Origin: Pseudomonas viridiflava
GTDB taxonomy: Bacteria; Pseudomonadota; Gammaproteobacteria; Pseudomonadales; Pseudomonadaceae
Direction: 5' to 3'
DNA length: 64,000 nucleotides
NCBI RefSeq assembly: GCF_900582625.1
Contig: NZ_UTIQ01000138.1
Location: 124,001-188,000 of the forward strand
The notes beneath the pieces were generated by a model. It saw only the letters and a program-made list of their open reading frames with translations. It did no database searches and was not told the origin of the DNA. The translations under genes were made by a program, and so were the position numbers. This document shows positions 39,491-48,507 of this stretch, one piece after another. Positions within the stretch are counted from its first letter, which is position 1; every line of letters starts with the position of its first letter.

Positions 39491-40484
39491 TCGTCACCTC
39501 CGCTAAGGGTTTCGCTGCCCGCCGCTCGATCATCGGTACCAACAGGTTCATGCCGAGTACGGCGAAGGCCATGCCGTCAGCGTAGTTGCCCCAGGTGCGG
39601 ATCACGTACAGCCACAGCCCAACGCCGATGCCGAACCACAGGCGGGCGCGGTCGCTACTCGCGCCGGACACCGGCTCGGTGGCGATAAAAAATGCGCCCA
39701 GCATCGTCGCGCCGGAGAACAGATGAAAAAACGGCGAACCGTTGGAATCCGAGCCGGAGCCGTTCCAGCACAGCAAGCTGGCCACAAATAAGGCCCCGAG
39801 CACGCCCACCGGCGTGTGCCAACGAATGACTTTGCGCTGAATCAGCAACAGGCCGCCAAGCAGAAACGCCACATTCACCCAGCCAGCCTGCCAATGGCTG
39901 AACGCTGGGTTGCGTTGGAAAAGCTCGTCCACCGTCAGCCGGTCGTTGTGCTTTAGGCTGTCGAGCACCGTGGCCTGGCTCCAGCCGTCCACCGCCACCG
40001 GCCCGATAAAAATGTGCTGCAACCCGGCAAGCAAACCGTGGGCATCGCCCGGCGCGGGCCACTGCGTCATCTGCGCGGGAAAGGCCAGCAGGGCAAAGGC
40101 ATAGCCGAGCATGGCCGGGTTAAACGGGTTTTTACCGAAGCCGCCGAACAGCGCTTTGCCGACAAGATGAGCAAACGCCGCTGCACTGACACTCAGCCAC
40201 CACGGCGCATACGGCGGCAGCGCCAACGCCAGCAAGGTGGCGGTCACCAACGCGCTGCCGTCGCCCAACCACACGACATCGCCGAGCGAAAAGTGCGCCG
40301 CCCCCTGCACACGTCGCGTCAGCGCTTCACACGCTAGCGCCGTGGCCAGGCCGAGCAGCAGTTGCAGCAACGTGCCCCAACCGAACTGCCAGCACAGCAC
40401 CAGCGCACCGGGCACGCAGGCGAGCAACACCCACTGCATGCCAGGGCGCGGGTCGAACGCCGGATTAGCCGGGCTGGTAGGCAT
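39483..40484 (-). CDS. rnfD: RnfD, membrane flavin subunit
   Basis: A 333-residue polytopic protein of the NqrB/RnfD type. It keeps the flavinylation segment [18 protein letters not shown], whose Thr normally carries FMN, and the conserved [17 protein letters not shown]. The ATG at 40484 fits the usual RnfD start better than the ATG 96 bases upstream. It overlaps rnfB by 20 bases. Confidence 0.87.
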   Translation of the reverse strand: MPTSPANPAFDPRPGMQWVLLACVPGALVLCWQFGWGTLLQLLLGLATALACEALTRRVQGAAHFSLGDVVWLGDGSALVTATLLALALPPYAPWWLSVSAAAFAHLVGKALFGGFGKNPFNPAMLGYAFALLAFPAQMTQWPAPGDAHGLLAGLQHIFIGPVAVDGWSQATVLDSLKHNDRLTVDELFQRNPAFSHWQAGWVNVAFLLGGLLLIQRKVIRWHTPVGVLGALFVASLLCWNGSGSDSNGSPFFHLFSGATMLGAFFIATEPVSGASSDRARLWFGIGVGLWLYVIRTWGNYADGMAFAVLGMNLLVPMIERRAAKPLAEVTND

Positions 40485-41610
40485 CGAGCTTTTCCTGCGC
40501 CTGGTGCAGACGCTGCTGCGCCTTGGCCAGCGCCGCCTCATCGACGGGCTGACGACGCTGCAACTTGCTGACCTCGGCACGGGCCATCACCAGGTCGGTT
40601 TTCAAGTCTCGCAAGCCGGTATCAATGGGGCGTTTGTCGATGCGCTGCAGGTCTGGCGCCGGCTTGTTGCAGGCGTCTTCGGCCTGGTGCAACGCCGTTT
40701 CGGCCGCCAGCAGAGCCGCTTGCAACGGCTGCAATTCGCTTGCCCCGGCGCCGCTGCCTTCGGCGGTTTTCAGCGCCGCGCGAGCGACGGCGAGATGGAC
40801 CTTGGCTTTCTTCAACGCCACCTGGCTGTCTTCGCTGGCAGCAGGCTTGGCCGCTTGCAGCGCTGCTTGCGCCGCCGCCGCAGCCTGGCCCAATGCCTCA
40901 ACCTGCTGCGCCAGTTCCGGTGTGCCGTAAGTGGCGAGCTGTTTTTGCGCCTTGCTGTAGGCCACCTGCGCCATGGCCGCTTCGATTTTCAGGCGCTTGA
41001 CCCGCTCATCGAGGCTGACGGATTTCTGTGTTTTCACTCGCTCGATGGCCGCTTGCACCGGATCCAACGCCAGCGCTTGAGGCTGTGCCTGACGCTCAGC
41101 GCGGGCTGCACGGTCGCGTTGGCGACGCGCTTCTTCCCGTTGCAAACGGGACTGGTGATTCTCATGGCGCCCGCGGAAATGATCAGCACGCAGACGCTGC
41201 TCCTGCGCGGCGGGTTCGGGCAGCGTTCGCAGGTCGATGCAATCAACCGGGCAGGGCGCCACACACAATTCGCAGCCGGTGCATTCGTCCGTGATCACGG
41301 TGTGCATCAGCTTGGCCGCGCCGACAATGGCATCCACCGGGCATGCCTGAATGCACTTGGTGCAGCCGATGCATTCGGCCTCGCGAATAAACGCCACTTG
41401 CGGGGCAATGGGCGGCAGTTCCGGTGGTAGCACCGGCACCTTCAGCAACAGCGCCAAGGCTTGAATGGTGGCCTCGCCGCCGGGCGGGCACTTATTGATC
41501 GCTTCACCCCGAGCGATGCCCTCGGCGTAAGGCTTACAGCCGGGGTGCCCGCATTTGCCGCACTGGGTTTGCGGCAACAAGGCGTCGATGGCAGTGATCA
41601 GGCTGCTCAT
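40465..41610 (-). CDS. rnfB: RnfB-like ferredoxin with a long coiled-coil tail
   Basis: The 381-residue protein has an RnfB core: a 4Fe-4S site from Cys17, 20, 25 and 41 (CGKCGHPGC) and two ferredoxin 4Fe-4S sites from Cys80/83/86/90 and Cys110/113/116/120. It lacks the N-terminal membrane helix that precedes CGQCG in typical RnfB. From about residue 140 there is a basic segment and an Ala, Lys, Gln-rich coiled-coil tail to residue 381. That tail has the [10 protein letters not shown] style seen at the end of RnfC, and no rnfC gene follows. A fusion left by deletion of most of rnfC is a reasonable inference. Confidence 0.8.
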   Translation of the reverse strand: MSSLITAIDALLPQTQCGKCGHPGCKPYAEGIARGEAINKCPPGGEATIQALALLLKVPVLPPELPPIAPQVAFIREAECIGCTKCIQACPVDAIVGAAKLMHTVITDECTGCELCVAPCPVDCIDLRTLPEPAAQEQRLRADHFRGRHENHQSRLQREEARRQRDRAARAERQAQPQALALDPVQAAIERVKTQKSVSLDERVKRLKIEAAMAQVAYSKAQKQLATYGTPELAQQVEALGQAAAAAQAALQAAKPAASEDSQVALKKAKVHLAVARAALKTAEGSGAGASELQPLQAALLAAETALHQAEDACNKPAPDLQRIDKRPIDTGLRDLKTDLVMARAEVSKLQRRQPVDEAALAKAQQRLHQAQEKLDAYQPG

Positions 41611-42158
41611 AGCGGCGCCAGCCCTTGCAGACCGAGCAGCACAACGCCGATCAAACCCGCGCCAATCAACAACAGCGGCCCGCCGCGAAAGGCCACTGGC
41701 ACAGCGTCGTGATCAACGCGCCCAAGCAGATCGCCCAGCACCTGCAACGCCAACCAGAAACCCAGTCCACCGCCAATGCCTTGCGCCACGGCCAGCGCGA
41801 AGGTGTGAGGTTCGGCCAGTAAGATGCTTGCGAGCGCGGCGGCGCTGGAGATAAACAAGGGCAAAGCTTCGCGAGCAAGCTCGCTCCTACGGAAAACGGA
41901 AACCGCCAGCCAGGCGAGCGCGGCCAGCAGTGGCACGTACAGAAACAAGCGAAGGAAATCGAGCTTAAGCGGCAGCAACACGCCGTGAAACAGCAGCCAA
42001 CCCAGCGGCGTCGCGAGGGCAATCAACGCCGCGCTCACCCGTCCCAATTGCGCCATGCGCGCCGGGTGGGTGCCCACGGCATCGGCGCCAGCAGGCAGTA
42101 GCACCAGCAGGTTGTTCACCAAGGCGGCGCCAAGCAGGGCGAGGAAAAAAGCGCTCAT
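41607..42158 (-). CDS. rnfA: RnfA-like membrane subunit carrying a REP sequence
   Basis: A 183-residue polytopic protein ending [20 protein letters not shown], the RnfA C-terminus (FRGNAIALITAGLM in E. coli). It starts [13 protein letters not shown], which matches the family's VNN segment. The two Cys residues expected near 25 and 113 are absent; the protein has no Cys at all. Residues around [12 protein letters not shown] are encoded by a REP element at 41867-41893 in frame. Its stop overlaps rnfB's start (ATGA). Confidence 0.78.
   Translation of the reverse strand: MSAFFLALLGAALVNNLLVLLPAGADAVGTHPARMAQLGRVSAALIALATPLGWLLFHGVLLPLKLDFLRLFLYVPLLAALAWLAVSVFRRSELAREALPLFISSAAALASILLAEPHTFALAVAQGIGGGLGFWLALQVLGDLLGRVDHDAVPVAFRGGPLLLIGAGLIGVVLLGLQGLAPL
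41867..41893. repeat. REP element inside the rnfA coding sequence
   Basis: CTTCGCGAGCAAGCTCGCTC followed by CTACGG is a typical fluorescent-pseudomonad REP palindrome (core CGCGAGCAAGCTCGC at 41871-41885). It lies in frame inside rnfA and encodes RRSELAREA on the minus strand, a peptide seen when REPs are translated. Confidence 0.85.
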
Positions 42159-42217
42159 TGCGTGCGGGTGTCGTTGTGTTGCCAGAGAGGGGCGCCATTA
42201 TCGGGGATGGCGCCGTC

Positions 42218-42616
42218 TCAGTACACCATGCACGCGGCGTTGATCAGCCCTACGCACAAAGCGGTTCCGCCGAGAAAAAGCCCGTGGGCAGTGCTGTCTT
42301 CACCAATACCTGCGCGCAGCTCGGGCAACAGCCGCGACACCAGCAGATACACCAAGGCCTGCACCACAAGCGCCACCAAGCCCCATACCAGCATGTCCAG
42401 CAGGCTCACGCTGTGAGCGATGGCGCTGGCCAGCGGCAGGGCGAAACCGAGCATGCTGCCCAGCAGCGCCAGCGCGGCGGACAGGTTGCCTTGACGAATC
42501 AGCTTGAGCTCCGGGTAGGGCGTCAGGTGCAGGTAGATAAAAACGAAGGCGCCGAACAAACCGAGCGCTACGGCGAAATACACAAAAAAGGCGGGCAGGT
42601 TGGTCAGTAAAGCCAT
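42218..42616 (-). CDS. DUF350 (YjfL-type) inner-membrane protein
   Basis: A 132-residue protein with four predicted membrane helices (AFFVYFAVALGLFGAFVFIY; LSAALALLGSMLGFALPLAS; MLVWGLVALVVQALVYLLVS; the last before the C-terminus). This is the DUF350/YjfL layout. It sits with a glutathionylspermidine-synthase-like gene and a DUF1190-like gene, an association I recall from the E. coli yjf and ygi clusters. Function unknown. Confidence 0.82.
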   Translation of the reverse strand: MALLTNLPAFFVYFAVALGLFGAFVFIYLHLTPYPELKLIRQGNLSAALALLGSMLGFALPLASAIAHSVSLLDMLVWGLVALVVQALVYLLVSRLLPELRAGIGEDSTAHGLFLGGTALCVGLINAACMVY

Positions 42617-42655
42617 AACGGAAATGCTCCTGAACGGCGAAAGGGCGCGTGCGCC

Positions 42656-43768
42656 TCAGTCGACAAAGTAATGAGGGACGAAACGGCTGCTGTCGCGTGT
42701 GATCAGGCTGGCGTCTTCGCGAATGCCCAGCCCTGCGGCCTGATCGCCGACCATCCAGCTGCCAAGCACGGTGTAGCTGTCCGCAAACTTGGCCAGCGGC
42801 GCATAGGCCTGGTAGATAAAGCGGCCTTCGGCATGGGGGCCATCGCTTTCCTGCGACTGTTCGCCCGCCACAATCCGAATGTTCTGGCCTTCGCGCGAAT
42901 ACAGCGGCTTGCGCACATAACGCCCCGGCAAGTCTTCCTCGAAGCTGGCGGCCAGCAGATTCGGATGGTCAGGGTTGAGCCGCCAGAGAATCGGCAGCAT
43001 GGCTTTGCTCGACATCAGCATCTTCCACGCCGGCTCCTGAAAGCGCAGGGCGCTGCTGGCCAGGTGGTCGCTGAACTCGTCTTGCAGCAGCCATTCCCAT
43101 GGGTAGAGCTTGAAGCAGCGCGTGATGGGCTGATCGTCAAGGTCGACAAACTGGCGGCCATCGAAACCGATGGCTTCCACCGGCAAGTAGCGCGTGTCCA
43201 ACCCGGCCTGTAGCGCCACGTCCTGCATGTAGCGGGCGTTGCCGGTGTCTTCTTCATGGCCGTCGATCGCTGCGAAATGCACCCGCTGGCCCGCCGCAAT
43301 CTCGCGCCAACGCGCGATCAGTTTTTCGTGAATCGAGTTGAACTGGTCGGCATCGGGCAGCACGTCGCGCAGCCAATACCACTGCACCACGCTCGCCTCC
43401 AGCAAGCTGGTGGGCGTGTCGGCGTTATATTCCAAAAGCTTGGGCTCGCCCTGGCCATTCCAGGAAAAATCGAAGCGGCCATACAGCGCCGGCTCCTCAC
43501 GTTGCCAGGACTCCGTGATCAAGCGGATGGCGTGGGGCGGCAGGTCGAAGGGTTCGAAGTAGCGGTTTTCGATCACCCAGGCGACAGCGTTCAGGTAGCG
43601 CTGGTGCAGGTCTTCGCTGGCCTGCTCAAGCGTTTCGACCTCGGCGAGGCTCAGCTCATAGGCCACCGATTCGTCCCAGTACACGCCGTCGATGCTGTGG
43701 AAGGTAAAGCCCAGTTCTTCGCAGCGCTGCTGCCAATCAGGGCGCGGCGTGAAGGCGATCCGCTGCAC
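42656..43768 (-). CDS. Glutathionylspermidine synthase-like ATP-grasp protein
   Basis: A 370-residue YgiC/YjfC-type protein of the glutathionylspermidine synthase C-terminal domain family. Recognisable segments are RFDFSWNGQGEPKLLEYNAD, ARYMQDVAL, then PAWKMLMSSKAMLPILW and the C-terminal FIYQAYAPLAKF. The amidase half of the bifunctional enzyme is absent. Such stand-alone proteins have uncertain substrates. The start is GTG at 43768, sharing a base with the upstream stop (TAGTG). Confidence 0.85.
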   Translation of the reverse strand: MQRIAFTPRPDWQQRCEELGFTFHSIDGVYWDESVAYELSLAEVETLEQASEDLHQRYLNAVAWVIENRYFEPFDLPPHAIRLITESWQREEPALYGRFDFSWNGQGEPKLLEYNADTPTSLLEASVVQWYWLRDVLPDADQFNSIHEKLIARWREIAAGQRVHFAAIDGHEEDTGNARYMQDVALQAGLDTRYLPVEAIGFDGRQFVDLDDQPITRCFKLYPWEWLLQDEFSDHLASSALRFQEPAWKMLMSSKAMLPILWRLNPDHPNLLAASFEEDLPGRYVRKPLYSREGQNIRIVAGEQSQESDGPHAEGRFIYQAYAPLAKFADSYTVLGSWMVGDQAAGLGIREDASLITRDSSRFVPHYFVD

Positions 43769-44109
43769 TAACCACCTCCGGAAAAGCGTGCGCCGGATCG
43801 GCCAAAGCCGCTGCGCGTGACCAACTCGTTGCCCGCAATCAATTGGCGTTGGGCCGTGGCAGGGCGCGCTCCGGTTTCGTAGCTGGGACCGTAATAGTCG
43901 GTGCGGTTGCGGCTGCCCCAGCCGCCGATTCCGCTGCCACTACCCGTGCCGGTGCCGGAGGCCGGCTCGCAGTAACTGCTGTTTTGCCAGTCGCGCTCGC
44001 AATCGGCGCGGCTGGCATAACGGTCGCGGTAAACGCTGTTGTGGTGAAGCAAGCTGAACAGCATGCCGCCGGTAACCAAGGTCACGATCACGGCTTCAGA
44101 TTTTTTCAT
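43768..44109 (-). CDS. DUF1190/YgiB-like small envelope protein
   Basis: A 113-residue protein with a hydrophobic N-terminus (AVIVTLVTGGMLFSLL), a Cys pair in SRADCERDWQNSSYCEPA, and a Gly, Ser, Thr-rich C-terminal half ending SGFGRSGARFSGGG. This matches the DUF1190 (YgiB) pattern. It is coupled to the glutathionylspermidine-synthase-like gene as ygiB is to ygiC in E. coli. Function unknown. Confidence 0.75.
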   Translation of the reverse strand: MKKSEAVIVTLVTGGMLFSLLHHNSVYRDRYASRADCERDWQNSSYCEPASGTGTGSGSGIGGWGSRNRTDYYGPSYETGARPATAQRQLIAGNELVTRSGFGRSGARFSGGG

Positions 44110-44149
44110 GGTGTGCTTCCGTGCGAGCCCAGGCGGGCCCTCCGTTATT

Positions 44150-44965
44150 TCAGCCTTTAGTTGTCCGCTGCTGCCCGCGCCGCGTCACTTTGCGCCACAA
44201 CCAGCGCACCAGCAGCGCCAGCGGGAACAGCACGATCAGGAAAGGAATGCTGTAGCCCAGCACTTCCAGAGCTTTGGCGGTGCCGTCGGTGGCGTTGTCG
44301 AGCAGGTTGCCGAAGGCTTCGCCGATTCGGCTGAAGCGGCCTTCGTGCTGTGTTTCGGTGCGCAAGGAGAGGGTCAGCAAGTTGGTGTTGATGCGCCGTT
44401 GTTGCTGGGCGGCTTCCTGGGAGGTGGCATCGAGTTGCACCTGCACCTCGGCCATTTCCCGGGCAAGGGCGAGCATGTCGCTGACGCTTAGGTCTTTGCG
44501 GTCCTGAAATTGTTCGAGGGTTTTGTATTGACGTTGCAGACGCTCGCGCACTTGATTGTTGTCAGAAACGGCCTGGGCGAGGTCTTCGGCATGGGTGGTG
44601 CGGCTGACCAACTTGCCGCCTTCGCCAGCGAGCGAGACGAGCTTTTCAACACCCTCGGGCACGATGCGCACGCGCAACTGGCCGGCGTTGTAGTCGCTGT
44701 CGCCTTGTTCAATGCCAAGCAAATCGCAGGCGCCAAAGCGGCCGCTGTTGCAGGCTTCGCGCGTATCGGCCAGGCGCTGGCGCACGGCCGCCTTATCGAG
44801 TTCAAGGGTGACGTAGTGCTCGTAGGCGAGGAACGCACCGGCTTTGGCTTTCTCGCCCTGAATATCGGCGCTGCCCGACACGGCATTTACGCTCGAATAA
44901 CCGTCTTGTTTGCCGCAGGCTGTCAGCGCCAGCAGCAGAAGGGGAACAATCCATAAAGCTTTCAT
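44150..44965 (-). CDS. DUF4349-like lipoprotein
   Basis: A 271-residue protein with a lipobox (LLLALTACGKQ, Cys17) and a central coiled-coil region (NNQVRERLQRQYKTLEQFQD; LALAREMAEVQVQLDATSQE). Near the C-terminus a membrane helix (YSIPFLIVLFPLALLVRWLW) is followed by a basic tail. The layout matches the DUF4349 family. It is located between metG's terminator and the DUF1190-like gene. The envelope role is unknown. Confidence 0.75.
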   Translation of the reverse strand: MKALWIVPLLLLALTACGKQDGYSSVNAVSGSADIQGEKAKAGAFLAYEHYVTLELDKAAVRQRLADTREACNSGRFGACDLLGIEQGDSDYNAGQLRVRIVPEGVEKLVSLAGEGGKLVSRTTHAEDLAQAVSDNNQVRERLQRQYKTLEQFQDRKDLSVSDMLALAREMAEVQVQLDATSQEAAQQQRRINTNLLTLSLRTETQHEGRFSRIGEAFGNLLDNATDGTAKALEVLGYSIPFLIVLFPLALLVRWLWRKVTRRGQQRTTKG

Positions 44966-44982
44966 CGTCGCTTCCTTGCAAA

Positions 44983-45013
44983 TAAAAAAAACGGGGCTGA
45001 TTGCTCAGCCCCG
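44983..45013 (-). terminator. Terminator of metG
   Basis: On the minus strand ACGGGGCTGA-GCAA-TCAGCCCCGT is followed by eight T. It lies directly after metG and before the DUF4349-like gene, so the latter needs its own promoter or read-through. Confidence 0.92.
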
Positions 45014-45026
45014 TCTGATGGTGACG

Positions 45027-47072
45027 TTACTTAACGCGCTGACCCGGCTTGGCGCCGCTGTCTGGGCTGAGCAGGTAGATTTCCTCGCCGCCAGGGCCGG
45101 CGGCCAGCACCATGCCTTCCGACACGCCGAACTTCATCTTGCGTGCAGCCAGGTTGGCCACGTAGAGGGTCAGGCGACCTTCCAGTTTGCTTGGGTCCGG
45201 GTAGGCGCTTTTGATGCCGGAGAACACGTTGCGCTTGGCATCGCCAATGTCGAGGGTCAGGCGCAGCAGCTTGTCGGCGCCTTCAACGAACTCGCATTTT
45301 TCGATCAGGGCAATGCGCAGGTCGACGGCGGCGAAGGCGTCGAAAGCGATTTCAGCCGCCAGCGGGTCTTTGCTCAGTTCGCCATTGCCAGCGGCAGCCG
45401 GTGCAGCGGTTTCGCTGCTGGCCAGGTCTTCTTTCGAGGCGTCGGTCATGGCTTCCACGGCTTTGGGGTCGATACGGGTGAGTAGGGGCTGGAACGCGTT
45501 GAGCTGATGGTTGGCCAGCAGCGTTTTGTGGTCGTCCCAGGTCAGCGGCGGCACGTTGAGGAACGCTTCGGCATCGCGCGCCAGGGTTGGCAGCACGGGC
45601 TTGAGCAGAATTACCAACAGGCGGAACAGGTTGATGCCCAGGGCGCATACGGCCTGCACTTCGTCTTGCTTGCCTTCCTGTTTGGCCAGCGCCCACGGCG
45701 CTTTGTCGGCGATCCAGGCGTTGGCGCGGTCGGCCAGCGCCATGGTTTCGCGCATGGCGCGGGCGAAGTCACGCGCTTCGTAGGCTTCGGCAATGCTGGG
45801 GGTGGCGGCCAGGAAGGCGTCGGTCAGTTCCGGCGCGGCGTTGGTGTCGACCAGCACGCCGCCGTTGCCTTTGTGAATAAAGCCGGCGCAGCGGCTGGCG
45901 ATGTTCACCACTTTGCCGACCAGGTCGGAGTTGACCTTCTGCACGAAATCTTCGAGGTTCAGGTCCAGATCGTCCACGCCACGGCTGAGCTTGGCCGCGT
46001 AGTAGTAGCGCAGGTATTCCGGCGACAGGTGATCGAGGTAGGTGCGCGCCTTGATAAAGGTGCCGCGCGACTTCGACATTTTCTGCCCGTTGACCGTCAG
46101 GTAACCGTGCACGTTGATGCCGGTCGGCTTGCGGTAGCCCGCGCCTTCGAGCATGGCCGGCCAGAACAGGGCGTGGAAGTTGACGATGTCTTTGCCGATG
46201 AAGTGGTACAGCTCGGCGGTCGTATCCTTGTTCCAGAAGGCGTCGAAATCCAGCTCTGGCGTGCGGTCGCACAGGTTCTTGAAGCTGGCCATGTAGCCAA
46301 TGGGTGCATCGAGCCATACGTAGAAATATTTGCCCGGCTCGTCCGGAATCTCGAAGCCGAAATACGGCGCATCGCGGGAGATGTCCCACTCTTGCAAGCC
46401 GGAATCCAGCCACTCGGCGAGCTTGTTCGCCACCGCGTCGTGCAAGGTGCCGCTGCGGGTCCAGCTTTGCAGCATGGCCTGGAATTCAGGCAGCTTGAAG
46501 AAGAAGTGCTTGGAGTCTTTCAGCACCGGCACGGCGCCGGAAATGGCCGAGCGCGGGTTCTTCAGTTCGGTAGGCGCGTAGGTGGCGCCGCATTTTTCGC
46601 AGTTGTCGCCGTACTGGTCTTCGGTGCCGCACTTCGGGCAGGTGCCCTTGATGAAACGGTCGGCCAGGAACATGCCTTTTTCCGGGTCGAAGTACTGGGT
46701 GACCGAACGGGTGGCGATGTGGCCTTTGTCGCGCAGGGCCAGGTAAATCGAGGTCGACAGCGCGCGGTTTTCTTCCGAGTGCGTGGAGTGGAAGTTGTCG
46801 AAGTTCACCAGAAAGCTGGCGAAGTCGGCACTGTGCTCGGCTTTGACGTTGTCGATCAGTTGCTGCGCGGTGATGCCTTCTTTCTCGGCGCGCAACATGA
46901 TGGCCGAGCCGTGGGCGTCGTCTGCGCAGACATAAATGCATTGATTGCCGCGGTGCTTCTGAAAGCGCACCCAGATATCGGTCTGGATGTACTCGAGCAT
47001 ATGGCCAAGGTGAATGGAACCGTTGGCATAGGGCAGGGCGCTGGTGACGAGGATTTTGCGGGGCTCGGACAT
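45027..47072 (-). CDS. metG: Methionyl-tRNA synthetase
   Basis: A 681-residue class I synthetase. The start [20 protein letters not shown] leads to HLGH (the HIGH motif), a zinc-binding [18 protein letters not shown] and the KMSKSRGT signature. The C-terminal domain ([20 protein letters not shown]) is the EMAP/Arc1p-type tRNA-binding module that dimerises the enzyme. The ATG at 47072 is chosen over 47111 because the family begins there. Confidence 0.97.
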   Translation of the reverse strand: MSEPRKILVTSALPYANGSIHLGHMLEYIQTDIWVRFQKHRGNQCIYVCADDAHGSAIMLRAEKEGITAQQLIDNVKAEHSADFASFLVNFDNFHSTHSEENRALSTSIYLALRDKGHIATRSVTQYFDPEKGMFLADRFIKGTCPKCGTEDQYGDNCEKCGATYAPTELKNPRSAISGAVPVLKDSKHFFFKLPEFQAMLQSWTRSGTLHDAVANKLAEWLDSGLQEWDISRDAPYFGFEIPDEPGKYFYVWLDAPIGYMASFKNLCDRTPELDFDAFWNKDTTAELYHFIGKDIVNFHALFWPAMLEGAGYRKPTGINVHGYLTVNGQKMSKSRGTFIKARTYLDHLSPEYLRYYYAAKLSRGVDDLDLNLEDFVQKVNSDLVGKVVNIASRCAGFIHKGNGGVLVDTNAAPELTDAFLAATPSIAEAYEARDFARAMRETMALADRANAWIADKAPWALAKQEGKQDEVQAVCALGINLFRLLVILLKPVLPTLARDAEAFLNVPPLTWDDHKTLLANHQLNAFQPLLTRIDPKAVEAMTDASKEDLASSETAAPAAAGNGELSKDPLAAEIAFDAFAAVDLRIALIEKCEFVEGADKLLRLTLDIGDAKRNVFSGIKSAYPDPSKLEGRLTLYVANLAARKMKFGVSEGMVLAAGPGGEEIYLLSPDSGAKPGQRVK

Positions 47073-47150
47073 GGTAATCGGCTGCACTGGCATTACGAGG
47101 GAAGTCGGCAACTATAAAGGCGTGGCGGTTTTTTTTCACCCGTGGCGGGG

Positions 47151-47224
47151 TGTTGGGCTTCGCCTGCGGCTCAACCCAACCTACGCCGATACGTAGGTTG
47201 GGTTGAGCGCAGCGAAGCCCAACA
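47151..47224. repeat. Long inverted repeat between metG and apbC
   Basis: TGTTGGGCTTCGC near 47151 faces GCGAAGCCCAACA at 47212-47224, and CTCAACCCAACCTACG faces CGTAGGTTGGGTTGAG inside it. The arms are about 33 bases with one short mismatch zone, around a loop of about five bases. The GGTTGGGTTGAGCGCAGCGA type of sequence is a repeat found in many Pseudomonas genomes. Confidence 0.88.
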
Positions 47225-47289
47225 GCACAAACCCGATTCCCCTGGAGTAAGATGCCCGCCTGTTTTGCTCAGCCTTTCGGAGTTGCCCC

Positions 47290-48384
47290 ATGAGCACCGT
47301 TACCCGCCAGCTGGTCGAAGCGACCCTGCGCCAGTTCACCGATCCCAACCTCAATCAAGACCCCGTCAGCGCCGGTTGCCTGCGCGATGTCAGCATCGAC
47401 GGCGCCAAGGTGCGCGTGCGCCTGGAGCTGGGTTATGCCGCCGACCTGTTCAAAAACGGTTGGGCGCAGATGCTGCAAATGGCCCTGGAAAATGTCGACG
47501 GTATCGACAGCGCCACGGTGCAAATCGACACCCACATTGCCGCCCACAAAGCCCAGGCTCAGGTGCCCGGTTTGGCCAATGTGAAAAACGTGATCGCCGT
47601 GGCCTCGGGCAAGGGCGGCGTGGGCAAGTCCACCACCGCTGCCAACCTGGCCCTGGCCCTGGCGCGCGAAGGCGCCAAGGTCGGCATTCTCGATGCCGAT
47701 ATCTACGGCCCCAGCCAAGGCATCATGTTTGGCATTCCTGAGGGCACCCGCCCGCAGGTGAAAGAGCAGAAGTGGTTCGTGCCGATCAAGGCCCACGGCG
47801 TCGAAGTGATGTCCATGGCCTTCCTCACCGACGACAACACGCCGATGGTCTGGCGCGGGCCGATGGTGTCCGGTGCGTTGCTGCAACTGGTCACGCAAAC
47901 CGCGTGGGGCGACCTAGATTATTTGGTCGTCGACATGCCGCCCGGCACCGGCGACATCCAGCTGACCCTGGCGCAGAAAGTGCCCGTGGCCGGCGCCGTG
48001 ATTGTTACCACCCCGCAAGACCTGGCCCTGCTGGACGCCCGCAAAGGCGTGGAAATGTTCCGCAAAGTGAACATTCCGGTGCTGGGCGTGGTGGAGAACA
48101 TGGCCGTTCATATCTGCTCCAACTGCGGCCATGCCGAGCACCTGTTCGGCGAGGGCGGCGGCGAGAAACTGGCGGCGCAATACGACGTCGATCTGCTCGC
48201 CTCGATGCCGCTGTCCATGGCGATTCGCATGCAATCGGATGGCGGCAAACCCACCGCCATCGCCGACCCGGAAAGCCAGATCGCCATGCTCTATCAAGAA
48301 GTCGCCCGTGCCGTTGGCGCGCGCATTGCGCAAAGCGGGCAGAGCGCGCCGGGTATGCCGAATATTGTGATTTCTGACGACTAA
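47290..48384 (+). CDS. apbC: Iron-sulfur cluster carrier ApbC/Mrp
   Basis: A 364-residue P-loop ATPase with deviant Walker A SGKGGVGKSTTAANL, switch regions DADIYGPSQG and DMPPGTGDIQLTL, and a conserved Cys pair in ICSNCGHAEH that binds a 4Fe-4S cluster. An N-terminal MIP18-like domain (residues about 5-80) precedes the ATPase. It carries and transfers clusters to apoproteins. It is divergent from metG, as is common in this group. Confidence 0.95.
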   Translation: MSTVTRQLVEATLRQFTDPNLNQDPVSAGCLRDVSIDGAKVRVRLELGYAADLFKNGWAQMLQMALENVDGIDSATVQIDTHIAAHKAQAQVPGLANVKNVIAVASGKGGVGKSTTAANLALALAREGAKVGILDADIYGPSQGIMFGIPEGTRPQVKEQKWFVPIKAHGVEVMSMAFLTDDNTPMVWRGPMVSGALLQLVTQTAWGDLDYLVVDMPPGTGDIQLTLAQKVPVAGAVIVTTPQDLALLDARKGVEMFRKVNIPVLGVVENMAVHICSNCGHAEHLFGEGGGEKLAAQYDVDLLASMPLSMAIRMQSDGGKPTAIADPESQIAMLYQEVARAVGARIAQSGQSAPGMPNIVISDD

Positions 48385-48469
48385 TCGGCCTGCACATTGG
48401 CGTTCGTCCGAGCGCCAATGAAGCGTTCGCCTGCACACAGCCGTTGCGCCGCAGATGAGAAATCGTGGA

Positions 48470-48490
48470 AGATGAGATGAAATCTCATCT
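48470..48490. promoter_or_regulatory. Palindrome in front of the fecI-like gene
   Basis: AGATGAGAT-GAA-ATCTCATCT is a perfect inverted repeat of nine bases per arm. A further AGATGAGA copy lies at 48453-48460. It ends 17 bases before the sigma factor's ATG. It shares 11 of 19 positions with the Fur consensus, so Fur is one candidate, but the pattern is not a standard Fur box. Confidence 0.5.
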
Positions 48491-48507
48491 GTGGCGTTTC
48501 TGGCGGC

